Source: SCGC-AG-212-J23 sp036406675
Lineage (GTDB): Bacteria > Pseudomonadota > Gammaproteobacteria > Burkholderiales > SG8-39
Length of the DNA: 64,000 nt
NCBI GenBank assembly: GCA_036406675.1
Contig: DASXAO010000114.1
Span: 1-64,000 of the forward strand
Direction of reading: 5' to 3'
In this document: positions 56,367 through 64,000 of the stretch, piece by piece
Layout: each line of letters begins with the position of its first letter
Position numbering within the stretch: the stretch's first letter is position 1
Made by a program: the position numbers and the translations under genes
Notes under the pieces: model-generated
Databases searched by the model: none
What the model saw: the letters and a program-made list of their open reading frames with translations, nothing else
What the model was told of the DNA's origin: nothing

Positions 56367-57032
56367 CTACCGGCGAAGGGAAATCCGTTCCCAGCCGCGG
56401 CGCGCCGCCTCGCGCGCGAGCTCCCCGTCGGGGTCCACTGCCACGGGGCGGGTCACGCGCTCGAGCAGCGGCAGGTCGTTGTGCGAATCGCTGTAGAAGG
56501 CCGATTCGGCGAATTCATCGAGGCGCCGGCCTTGCGCGCCGAGCCATTCCCCGAGCCGGCGCACCTTGCCCTCGCGGAAACAAGGAATGCCGGCCACCCG
56601 CCCGGTGAAGCGGCCGTCGCGGCACTCCGGCTCGGTCGCGATGAGGTGCGGCACGCGGAATTCGCGCGCGATGGGGGCGGTGACGAAGCTGTTCGTGGCA
56701 GTGATGATCGCGCAGAGATCGCCGCGGCCGAGGTGGCGCGACACCAGGCCGCGCGCCTCGGCGCCTATCATGGGCAGGATGCGGCTTGCCATGAAATCGG
56801 CGTGCCAGCGGGCAAGATCGGCCTGCGTGTGCGCGGCGAGGGGGCGCAGCGCGAAGCCCAGGTACTCGTGGATGTCGAGCGTGCCGGCGGCATACTGCTC
56901 GAAGTAGGCACGGTTCTGCGCCTCGTAGGCTTCGCGTTCCAGGATCCCGCGGTCGATCAGGAACTGGCCCCACTCGTAGTCGCTGTCGCCTGCGAGCAGG
57001 GTGTTGTCGAGGTCGAACAGGGCGAGGCGCAT
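56367..57032 (-). CDS. HAD-IB family hydrolase (SerB-like phosphatase)
   Basis: 221 aa. Motif I is LALFDLDNTLLAGDSDYEWG with both Asp present, motif II IITATNSFVTAP, and motif III with ESAFYSDSHNDLPLLERV. It resembles phosphoserine phosphatase-like proteins common beside pcnB in betaproteobacteria; the substrate may be different. It starts 30 bp after the outer-membrane-like protein gene. Confidence 0.9.
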   Translation of the reverse strand: MRLALFDLDNTLLAGDSDYEWGQFLIDRGILEREAYEAQNRAYFEQYAAGTLDIHEYLGFALRPLAAHTQADLARWHADFMASRILPMIGAEARGLVSRHLGRGDLCAIITATNSFVTAPIAREFRVPHLIATEPECRDGRFTGRVAGIPCFREGKVRRLGEWLGAQGRRLDEFAESAFYSDSHNDLPLLERVTRPVAVDPDGELAREAARRGWERISLRR

Positions 57033-57062
57033 GGCGCCCCGCAGTCTATCCCGGCAAGATGC

Positions 57063-57482
57063 TCAGAACCGGCGCTGGACGCCGATGCGGAAGTCCTGCG
57101 GCCGCCAGAACCCGCCGGGGTCGCGCGAGATGCTCTCCGCGCTCACGGCCCAGTCGTTGGCGAACCAGTAGCGGCCGAACAGCGATACGGCGCGCGTGTC
57201 GTAGTCGTAGTCGCGGCTGTTCACCGAGAGGCCGAGGCTGGTGCGCTCGCCGAACGAGTAGGACCAGTTCATGCGCTGCTGCGGCGTGAAACCCATTCCC
57301 ATCGCCGGGTAGGAGGCGAAGCCGAAGCGGTCGAATTCCGGCGCGAGCCAGCCGCGCGCAAAGCCCGGATCGATCCCCGGCTCGCTGCGCTCGGGCACGC
57401 GCAAACCCGATTGGCCGAAGGCTGGGGCAGCCGCGGCCAGCGCGATGACTAGGGCTCGACGAACGAGAGGGCGGAAGGACAT
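57063..57482 (-). CDS. Small exported protein, outer-membrane-like, function unknown
   Basis: 139 aa. A signal peptide (ALVIALAAAAPAFGQ) is followed by short amphipathic strands rich in Arg, Tyr and Trp, such as SLGLSVNSRDYDYDTRAVSLFGRYWF (in parts), ending IGVQRRF with a terminal Phe typical of beta-barrel proteins. It may be a small outer-membrane barrel or lipid-facing protein; no family was recognised. Confidence 0.65.
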   Translation of the reverse strand: MSFRPLVRRALVIALAAAAPAFGQSGLRVPERSEPGIDPGFARGWLAPEFDRFGFASYPAMGMGFTPQQRMNWSYSFGERTSLGLSVNSRDYDYDTRAVSLFGRYWFANDWAVSAESISRDPGGFWRPQDFRIGVQRRF

Positions 57483-57581
57483 CGCAGCGTCCTTTTCGAA
57501 CCTCCAATCTAGTCCTCGCCGGGGGTGGTTGTCCATGCAGAATTCCCCCGCCAGGGGGGTCCGGGCGGGGCACTGTTGCTT

Positions 57582-58193
57582 TTAGCCGTCGTCATTTTCT
57601 GACAACGCGTCGCGCACCAGTGCCAGCGTCACGGCGCGGCGACGGGCGAGCGAATGGCGGTCGAGGCGGTCGAGGACTGCATGGAGGCTCGCGAGGTCCC
57701 GCGGAAGATGGTTCAGGAGGTACCTGACCACCTCGTCGGACATGGAAAGCCCGCGGCGCTGGGCTTCGCTGCGCAAGTGCAGCGCCTTGTCGGCGTCCGT
57801 GAGCGGTTTCAGCTGGTAGACGAGGCCCCAGCCCAGGCGCGTGCGCAGGTCCTCGCGCAATCCGAGCCGGGCCGGCGGCGCGGCTCCGGCGGCAAGGACC
57901 GCCGGACCGCCTTCGCGCGCCATGTTGATCGCGATGAAGAGCGCCTGCTGGGCCGCCTCGCTCAGCGCGTCGACGTCGTCGGCGATCACCAGCGCCGGGT
58001 TTGCGCTCGCGGCGGCGGCGAGCAGGTGGCTGCGACCGCTGCCGGGCGCGCCCCAGAGATAGACGATCGCCTCCTTCAGCCGGCCCTGCGCGAGCGAGCG
58101 GACGCCTTCGAGCGCCTCGGCGTTCGCCCCGGCGACGTAGTTGTCAAGGCTCGGCTGCGCGGCCGCGGAAAGGGGAAGCGGGAGCTGCCGCAT
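57582..58193 (-). CDS. hda: Regulatory inactivator of DnaA (Hda-like)
   Basis: 203 aa, AAA+ protein that promotes hydrolysis of ATP on DnaA after replication begins. The start MRQLPLPLSAAAQPSLDNYV contains the clamp-binding QLPLPL motif. The Walker A-like GAPGSGRSHLL is followed by VIADDVDALSEAAQ. The upstream in-frame part was rejected. It is divergent from purM with a tight gap. Confidence 0.9.
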   Translation of the reverse strand: MRQLPLPLSAAAQPSLDNYVAGANAEALEGVRSLAQGRLKEAIVYLWGAPGSGRSHLLAAAASANPALVIADDVDALSEAAQQALFIAINMAREGGPAVLAAGAAPPARLGLREDLRTRLGWGLVYQLKPLTDADKALHLRSEAQRRGLSMSDEVVRYLLNHLPRDLASLHAVLDRLDRHSLARRRAVTLALVRDALSENDDG

Positions 58194-58199
58194 TAGAAT
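58194..58199 (+). promoter_or_regulatory. Putative -10 (TAGAAT) of purM
   Basis: TAGAAT directly follows the divergent hda start codon. Transcription would begin about 58206, giving a leader of about 15 nt to the purM ATG. Confidence 0.35.
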
Positions 58200-58221
58200 G
58201 GCGGAAACCTTGAAATCTAGC

Positions 58222-59223
58222 ATGTCGGAGCCACCACTTTCCTATCGCGACGCCGGCGTCGACATCGACGAAGGCGACGCCCTGGTCGAGGCGATCAAGC
58301 CGCTCGCGCGGCGCACGCTGCGCCCCGAGGTGGTCGCGGGCATCGGCGGCTTCGGCGCCTTGTGCCGGATCCCCGAGAAATACCGCCAGCCGCTGCTCGT
58401 CTCGGGCACCGACGGGGTCGGGACCAAGCTCAAGCTCGCATTCGAGCACCACCGACACGACACGGTCGGCGTCGACCTCGTGGCGATGAGCGTGAACGAC
58501 GTGCTCGTCCAGGGCGCGGAGCCGCTTTTCTTCCTCGACTACTTCGCCTGCGGCAAGCTCGAGCTCGCCGTCGCCAAGGACGTCGTGAAGGGCATAGCGC
58601 GCGGCTGCGAGCTCGCTGGCTGCTCGCTGATCGGCGGCGAGACCGCCGAGATGCCAGGGATGTACCCCGAGGGCGAATACGACCTCGCCGGATTCTGCGT
58701 CGGCGTGGTCGAGAGGGACCGGGTGATCGACGGGCGCTCGATCGCGCCCGGCGACGCGATCCTAGGCCTCGCCTCGAGCGGCCCGCACTCCAACGGCTAC
58801 TCGCTCATCCGCAGGATCGTGCAGCGCGCGGGACCGGCGCCCTTCGACCTGCTCGAGCCGACTCGCATCTACGTGAAGCCGATCCTGCGCCTGATCGAGA
58901 CGCTGCCCATCAAGGGCCTCGCGCACATCACCGGCGGCGGCCTGGTCGGCAACGTGCCGCGGGTCTTCCCCGAGGGAACGAAGGCGGTAATCGCCAGCGG
59001 AAGCTGGCCGCGGCCGCCGGTGTTCCAGTGGCTACAGCAGGCGGGCAACGTCGCCGAAGACGAGATGTGGCGCGTGTTCAACTGCGGCATCGGCATGGTG
59101 GTGGTGGTCGCGGCGGCGCACGCCGAGGCGGCCGCCGGGGAGCTGAGGAAATACGGCGAGACGGTCTACCGGATCGGGCGCGTCGAAAAGTCCTCGGGCG
59201 AACCCGAGGCGCTCGTCGTCTAG
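58222..59223 (+). CDS. purM: Phosphoribosylformylglycinamidine cyclo-ligase
   Basis: AIR synthetase of purine biosynthesis, 333 aa. The ATG giving MSEPPLSYRDAGVDIDEGDAL was chosen, as this family starts SYKDAGVDI. Landmarks are LVSGTDGVGTKLKLA, GVDLVAMSVNDVLVQGAEPLFF (in parts) and LIGGETAEMPGMY. The end is 9 bp from a convergent gene. Confidence 0.96.
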   Translation: MSEPPLSYRDAGVDIDEGDALVEAIKPLARRTLRPEVVAGIGGFGALCRIPEKYRQPLLVSGTDGVGTKLKLAFEHHRHDTVGVDLVAMSVNDVLVQGAEPLFFLDYFACGKLELAVAKDVVKGIARGCELAGCSLIGGETAEMPGMYPEGEYDLAGFCVGVVERDRVIDGRSIAPGDAILGLASSGPHSNGYSLIRRIVQRAGPAPFDLLEPTRIYVKPILRLIETLPIKGLAHITGGGLVGNVPRVFPEGTKAVIASGSWPRPPVFQWLQQAGNVAEDEMWRVFNCGIGMVVVVAAAHAEAAAGELRKYGETVYRIGRVEKSSGEPEALVV

Positions 59224-59232
59224 CCCGGGACG

Positions 59233-59682
59233 TTACTTCACCTTGTAGACTACGTCGTGCTCACGCACGTGGTCGACGACTTTCAGGCCGAAGTCGTCGT
59301 CCGGCCCGACCTGCTCCACCGGAGCATGGCCGATTTGCAGCGATTCGACGCGCTGGCCAAAGTCGCTGGTATGCCCCTTGATGTGGATGCTGTCGCCGAC
59401 GTGCAGGTTCGTGCCCGGGTCGAGCTTCACGACCGCGACGGACAGGTGGCCGAAGTAATGCGTGACCACTCCCACTCGATCGCCCGGCGGCGGCGCAACG
59501 GGCGCAGGGCTCGGCAGCGGCGCAGTCTTCGGCTTGACCGGCTTTGGCGACGGTTTCCTGGAAACCTTGGTTCTTTTTACCGCTTTCTTCGCGGCTTTCT
59601 TGCGCAGCGCCGGCTTGCTCGTCTTCAGTTTCTTGCGCTTCAGCTTCGACGCGGCTTTCTTGGCTTTCTTGGCCTTGGCCAT
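59233..59682 (-). CDS. Translation-factor-like (EF-Tu domain 2) protein with histone-like N-terminal tail
   Basis: 149 aa. Residues 1 to about 60 are Lys/Ala/Pro-rich (MAKAKKAKKAASKLKRKK...KPSPKPVKPKTAP), like bacterial H1-type histone tails. The remaining 80 residues (GVVTHYFGHLSVAVVKL, VGDSIHIKGHTSDFGQRVESLQI, VREHDVVYKV) match free-standing translation-elongation-factor-like barrels. The fusion could hold a nucleic-acid-binding tail on a ribosome-related domain. Function unknown. The start was set at the ATG after GGAGGTCAC. Confidence 0.82.
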   Translation of the reverse strand: MAKAKKAKKAASKLKRKKLKTSKPALRKKAAKKAVKRTKVSRKPSPKPVKPKTAPLPSPAPVAPPPGDRVGVVTHYFGHLSVAVVKLDPGTNLHVGDSIHIKGHTSDFGQRVESLQIGHAPVEQVGPDDDFGLKVVDHVREHDVVYKVK

Positions 59683-59698
59683 GTGACCTCCCGGGCGG

Positions 59699-60589
59699 TC
59701 ATTGTCCCGTGCTCGATCCGCGCCGGGCAAGGTAGATTCCCACGAGGACGATCACGCCGCCGGCGATCTGCAGCGGGACCAGCGGCTCGGCGAGCAGGAT
59801 CCAGGCGAAGAGCGCGGCCATCACCGGCTGAAAGAGCAGGCTGACCGACGAGAACGCCGCCGGAAGATGCGCCAGCGCATAGGCGATCAGGCCCTGGCCG
59901 GCGGCGTGCGAGATGAGCGCGAGACCGAGGAGAATCCACCAGCCACCCGCCGCTCGCGGAATCATCGGCTCGCCGGTGCCGAGCGCGACGGGAAGGAGCA
60001 GGATCGCCGTGATGGTGGTGGTGACCGCCATGAGGTACAGCGTGCTCTCGCCCCGGTCGCGCAGGCCCTTCACCGCGAGCAGGTAGGCCGCGTAGAACAT
60101 CGCGGTAACGACGCCGAGCGCGTCGCCCACCAGGCCGGTGGACGAGAACGCGAGGCTGGTGTGAACGAGCAGCGCCACGCCGACGAGCGCCGCGGCGAGC
60201 CCGGCGAGGAAGGTCGGGGTCGGCCGCTGGCGCAGGAAGATCCACGCCGCGAGGGTCACGAAAATGGACGCGAGGTTGGCAAGCAAGGTGGCGTTTGCCA
60301 CCGAGGTGAGCTGGACCGACTTGTGCCAGAAGGCGAGGTCGCCGGCGAACGCCAGCGCGGCGGCGAGCAACAGTTGCCAACTGCCGAAAGCGTTGCGGGC
60401 CCCATAAGGTCGCCTGGGTGGACTGCGATTTAGGCCGTACGCGATCCACAAGACGGGAACCGCCAAGGCCACGCGCCAGAACGCGGCCGCCGTGGGTCCG
60501 ACACCGGCGGCCAGGGCCTCTCTCACAAAGATCGGCGACAGCGCGATGAACGTCGCGCCCGCGAGGAGGGCGACGAGCGCGGGATTCAC
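59699..60589 (-). CDS. EamA-family DMT transporter
   Basis: 296 aa, ten membrane helices in two EamA repeats. The first repeat contains LLANLASIFVTLAAWIFLRQRPT. The second repeat contains FQPVMAALFAWILLAEPLVPLQIAGG. Such proteins usually export metabolites or amino acids; the substrate is unknown. The GTG start is the only one in frame at the expected N-terminus (MNPALVALLAGATF). Confidence 0.9.
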   Translation of the reverse strand: MNPALVALLAGATFIALSPIFVREALAAGVGPTAAAFWRVALAVPVLWIAYGLNRSPPRRPYGARNAFGSWQLLLAAALAFAGDLAFWHKSVQLTSVANATLLANLASIFVTLAAWIFLRQRPTPTFLAGLAAALVGVALLVHTSLAFSSTGLVGDALGVVTAMFYAAYLLAVKGLRDRGESTLYLMAVTTTITAILLLPVALGTGEPMIPRAAGGWWILLGLALISHAAGQGLIAYALAHLPAAFSSVSLLFQPVMAALFAWILLAEPLVPLQIAGGVIVLVGIYLARRGSSTGQ

Positions 60590-60617
60590 GGCCCGCGCAT
60601 GGTAAGGGCTTTCCGGT

Positions 60618-60623
60618 AAAATT
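60618..60623 (+). promoter_or_regulatory. Putative -10 (TAAAAT) of dnaE
   Basis: TAAAAT ends 7 nt before the dnaE ATG, in an AT-rich patch. It suggests a leaderless or nearly leaderless mRNA. No ribosome site is seen. Confidence 0.45.
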
Positions 60624-60630
60624 TTTAAGA

Positions 60631-63600
60631 TGCCGGCGCCGCGCTTCGTTCACCTCAGGCTGCACAGCGAATACTCGGTGAGCGACGGGATCGTCCGCCT
60701 GGACGAGGCCGTGCGCCGGGCGGCCGCCGACGGGATGCCGGCGCTCGCGCTGACCGACCTCGCGAATCTTTTCGGCCTGGTCAAGTTCTACGGCGCCGCT
60801 CGGGCCGCCGGCGTGAAGCCGATCATCGGCGCCGACTGCTGGCTGCAGAATCCGGGCGACCGCGACAAGCCGGTGCGCATGCTGCTCCTTTGCGCGAGCC
60901 GAGCCGGCTACCTGCGCCTGTGCGACCTGCTCTCGCGCGCGTGGCTGCGCAATCAGTATCGTGCGCGCGCCGAAATCTCGCGCGCGTCGCTCGAAGAAGC
61001 CGGCACCGATGGCCTGATTGCCCTTTCGGGCGCCGCGGCGGGCGATGTCGGCCAGGCCCTCGCCGCGGGCAACGCCGAAGCCGCGGAGCGTCTGGCGCGC
61101 GGCTGGGCCGAGCTTTTCCCGGGCCGCTACTACGTCGAGCTGCAGCGCGCGGGCTTTCCCCAGGGCGAGGCGCTCGTCGCCCGCTCGGTGGCGCTCGCCG
61201 GGCGCCTTGCGCTGCCCGTCGTGGCGACGCACCCGGTGCAGTTCCTCGAGCGAGAAGATTTCAAGGCGCACGAAGCGCGCGTTTGCATCTCGCAAGGGTA
61301 CGTGCTCGCCGACCAGCGCAGGCCGAAGCTCTTCACGCCCGAGCAGTACTTCAAGCGTCAGCGCGAGATGGTCGAGCTCTTCGCCGACCTGCCGCAGGCG
61401 CTCGAGAACTCGGTCGAGATCGCGCGGCGCTGCAACCTGGCCATCCAGCTCGGCAAGAGCCGCCTGCCGGCTTTCCCGACGCCGCCCGGCGTCACGATCG
61501 ATGAATTCCTTCGCGGCGAGGCGCACGCGGGGCTCGCGCGACGCATCGACAAGCTCGGCCTCAAGGACGAGGACAAGCCGCGCTACCGCGAGCGGCTCGA
61601 GTTCGAGATCGGGACCATCGTGCAGATGGGATTCGCCGGCTATTTCCTCATCGTCGCCGACTTCATCAACTGGGCAAAGCAAAACGGCGTGCCGGTGGGC
61701 CCCGGGCGCGGCTCGGGCGCGGGTTCGCTGGTAGCCTATTCGCTCGGCATCACCGACCTCGATCCGCTCAAGTACGACCTCCTGTTCGAGCGTTTCCTCA
61801 ATCCGGAACGCGTGTCGATGCCCGACTTCGACATCGACTTCTGCCAGGACGGGCGCGACCGGGTGATCGAGTACGTGCGCGGGAAGTACGGCGAAGCGAG
61901 CGTCTCGCAGATCGCCACGTTCGGCACGATGGCCGCGCGCGCGGTGGTCCGCGACTGCGGCCGGGTGCTCGACCTGGGCTACAACTTCTGCGACCAGATC
62001 GCCAAGCTGATTCCGGTGCAGCCGGGCAAGACGATCACGCTCGAGGATGCGCGCGAGATGGAGCCGCTGCTCGCCGAGCGCGAAGAGAAGGAAGACGAAG
62101 TTCGCGAGCTGCTCGAGCTCGGCGGCAAGCTCGAAGGCCTGGTGCGCAATGTCGGCATGCACGCGGGCGGCGTGCTGATCGCTCCAGGGCGCCTCACCGA
62201 CTTCTGCCCCCTGTACGCGGCCGAGGGCACCGCGAACGTGATCTCGCAGCTCGACAAGGACGACGTCGAGGCGGTGGGGCTGGTCAAGTTCGACTTCCTG
62301 GGCCTCACCACGCTCACGATTCTCGACTGGGCGGAGCGCTACGTGCGCCGCCTGGGCGAGGCTTCCTTCTCGCTCGAGAAGGTGCCGCTGAACGACGCGC
62401 TCGCCTACAAGCTGCTTTCGGCGGGCAACACCACCGCGGTGTTCCAGCTGGAATCGCGCGGCATGCGCGACCTCATCAAGCGCGCGCGTCCGGATCGCTT
62501 CGAGGACGTGATCGCGCTCGTCGCCCTGTACCGCCCGGGGCCTATGGATCTCATTCCCGAGTACATCGAAAGGAAGCACGGCAAGCGCGTCGAGTACCTC
62601 GACCCGCGCCTGGCGCCGATCCTCGGTCCGACCTACGGCATCATGGTCTACCAGGAGCAGGTGATGCAGATCGCGCAGGTCATCGGCGGCTACTCGCTCG
62701 GCGGCGCCGACCTGCTGCGCCGGGCGATGGGCAAGAAGAAGCCGGAGGAAATGGCGCAGCAGCGCGAAGTCTTCGTCGCCGGCGCGGAGAGGAACGGGCT
62801 CGCGCGCACGCGCGCCACGCAGCTCTTCGACCTGATGGAGAAGTTCGCCGGCTACGGCTTCAACAAGTCGCACGCCGCGGCCTATGCGCTGCTCGCCTAC
62901 CACACCGCTTACATGAAGGCGCACCACGCCGCGGCGTTCTTCGCCGCGAACCTCTCGGCGGTGATGGACGACACCGACAAGGTGCGCCCGTTCCACGAGG
63001 ACGCGGTCGCGAACGGCCTCGTCGTGCTGCCGCCGGACGTCAACGCGTCGGAATACCGCTTCGTTCCGGTCGACCGCGCGACCATCCGCTACGGGCTCGG
63101 GGCGGTCCGCGGCACTGGGGAGGGCGCCATCAACGCGATCCTCGCGGCCCGGCGCGAAAAGCCGTTCGCGGATCTCTTCGACTTCTGCAGCCGGGTGGAC
63201 AAGCGCCTGGTCAACCGGCGCGTGGTCGAGGCGCTGATCCGCGCAGGTGCTTTCGATTCCATCGATTCTCAAAGAGCAAGGCTTCTAGCGTCTGCCGGGC
63301 GCGCGCTCGAGGCCGCCGAGCAGGCGCTGGCGCAGGCGTCCCAGAACAGCCTGTTTGGCGAGGCCGAAGCCCCGCGCGGCGGCGCCGTGGTCTACGTCGA
63401 CGCCGCGCCTTGGGACATGCGGCAGAAGCTCACCGAGGAGAAGGCGGCACTCGGCTTCTACCTCTCGGGCCATCTCTTCAAGGTCTACGAGCGCGAGCTG
63501 GCGGGGTTCGCCCGGGTGCCGCTGGCGAAGCTTGGCGTCGGCGAGCGCGTGACGATGGCCGGCATCGTGGTGGCCGCGCGCACCCAGATGACGCGGCGCG

Positions 63601-64000
63601 GGCGGATGATGGTGGTGATGCTCGACGACGGCACCGCGCAGGTGGAGATTTCCGTGTTCAACGAGCTCTACGAAAAGCACCGCGAGAAGCTGAAGGAGGA
63701 CTCGCTGCTCGTGGTCGCCGGCAAGGTGCAGTCGGACGAGTTCTCCGGGGGGCTGCGGGTCAGCGCCGACGAGCTCATGGACCTCGAGACGCTGCGCAAC
63801 CGCCATGCGTCGCTCCTCAAGCTCTCCCTGAACGGCCAGGCCGACGCCAAGCGGCTGCAGCAGGTGCTCGGGCCGTACCGCGCCAGCGGCAACGGCAGCT
63901 GCCAGGTGCTCGTGGAGTACGAGAACGGCACGGCGCTGTGCAAGCTCGCGCTCGGCGAAGCGTGGCGCGTGCGGCCGGACACGCGGCTCATCAGCGAGCT
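60631..64000 (+). CDS. dnaE: DNA polymerase III alpha subunit (DnaE), 3' end outside window
   Basis: Replicative polymerase; about 1,123 codons are present and the last part lies outside the window. The PHP domain begins FVHLRLHSEYSVSDGIVRL, with LALTDLANLFGLVKFY. The polymerase core has PVGPGRGSGAGSLVAY and catalytic Asp in MPDFDIDFCQDGRDRVI. The GYGFNKSHAAAYALLAYHTAYMKAH (in parts) motif follows. A QNSLFG clamp-binding motif is near residue 910, then an OB domain (VTMAGIVVAARTQMTRRGRMM, in parts). An opposite-strand open frame of 1,210 codons across it is a GC-bias shadow. Confidence 0.97.

Noticed and set aside
59640..63272. Very long minus-strand open frame opposite dnaE
   Set aside because: Arg/Ala/Glu/His-rich composition typical of GC-biased antisense frames; dnaE on the plus strand has full family motifs.

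Overview
The window is 64 kb of high-G+C chromosomal DNA from a betaproteobacterium, probably Burkholderiales or a close unclassified relative. Four things support this: a Bug/TctC-type receptor, a second-type IF-1 with a basic tail, the block purM / hda / HAD phosphatase / pcnB / folK / dNK / panC, and an enterobacterial-type GshA. Genes are densely packed with many 4-bp start/stop overlaps. No prophage, insertion sequence, integrase, CRISPR array or rRNA operon was seen. Both ends cut through genes: a LivK-like receptor on the left and dnaE on the right.

Layout. 0-7.3 kb (minus): a probable catabolic and uptake operon with an ICL/PEP-mutase-like enzyme, a Bug receptor, a Rieske oxygenase and a complete Liv-type ABC importer (livG, F, H, M, K). 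7.3-11.3 kb: an M20 metallopeptidase, gshA and a secreted alpha/beta hydrolase. 11.4-21.9 kb: a type II secretion locus split into divergent arms (gspFEDC on minus, gspGHIJKLMN on plus), with no prepilin peptidase gene. 22-26.7 kb: two tiny coupled genes, a LysR regulator, infA, and an hsp20-lon pair behind a sigma-32-like promoter. 26.7-27.4 kb: a gene-poor stretch with a possible structured minus-strand RNA. 27.4-30.5 kb: a small membrane protein, nadE and a TumE/TumA-like toxin-antitoxin pair. 30.5-41.2 kb: a class III aminotransferase, corA, a class I aminotransferase, nudJ-mnmA, ppk2, a GST, a uracil-DNA glycosylase-like protein, purB and a membrane-fused spermidine synthase homologue. 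41.2-46.6 kb: queA-tgt-yajC-secD-secF and tRNA-Leu(CAA). 46.8-52.3 kb: a DSF quorum-sensing module (rpfG, rpfC-like hybrid kinase, an alpha/beta hydrolase, and convergent rpfF). 52.5-60.6 kb: the panC-to-hda block, purM, a translation-factor-like protein with a histone-like tail, and an EamA transporter. 60.6 kb to the end: dnaE.

Two non-coding patterns run across the window. First, eight intergenic palindromic elements share a GGG(N)C(N)G(N)CCC-type core with A-rich and T-rich flanks. Six lie between convergent genes, and three contain or overlap a gene's stop codon. They may be REP-like repeats acting as bidirectional terminators. Second, several genes (nadE, dnaE, purB, queA, the M20 peptidase, tumE) have a -10-like hexamer only 6-9 nt before the start codon, which suggests leaderless mRNAs.
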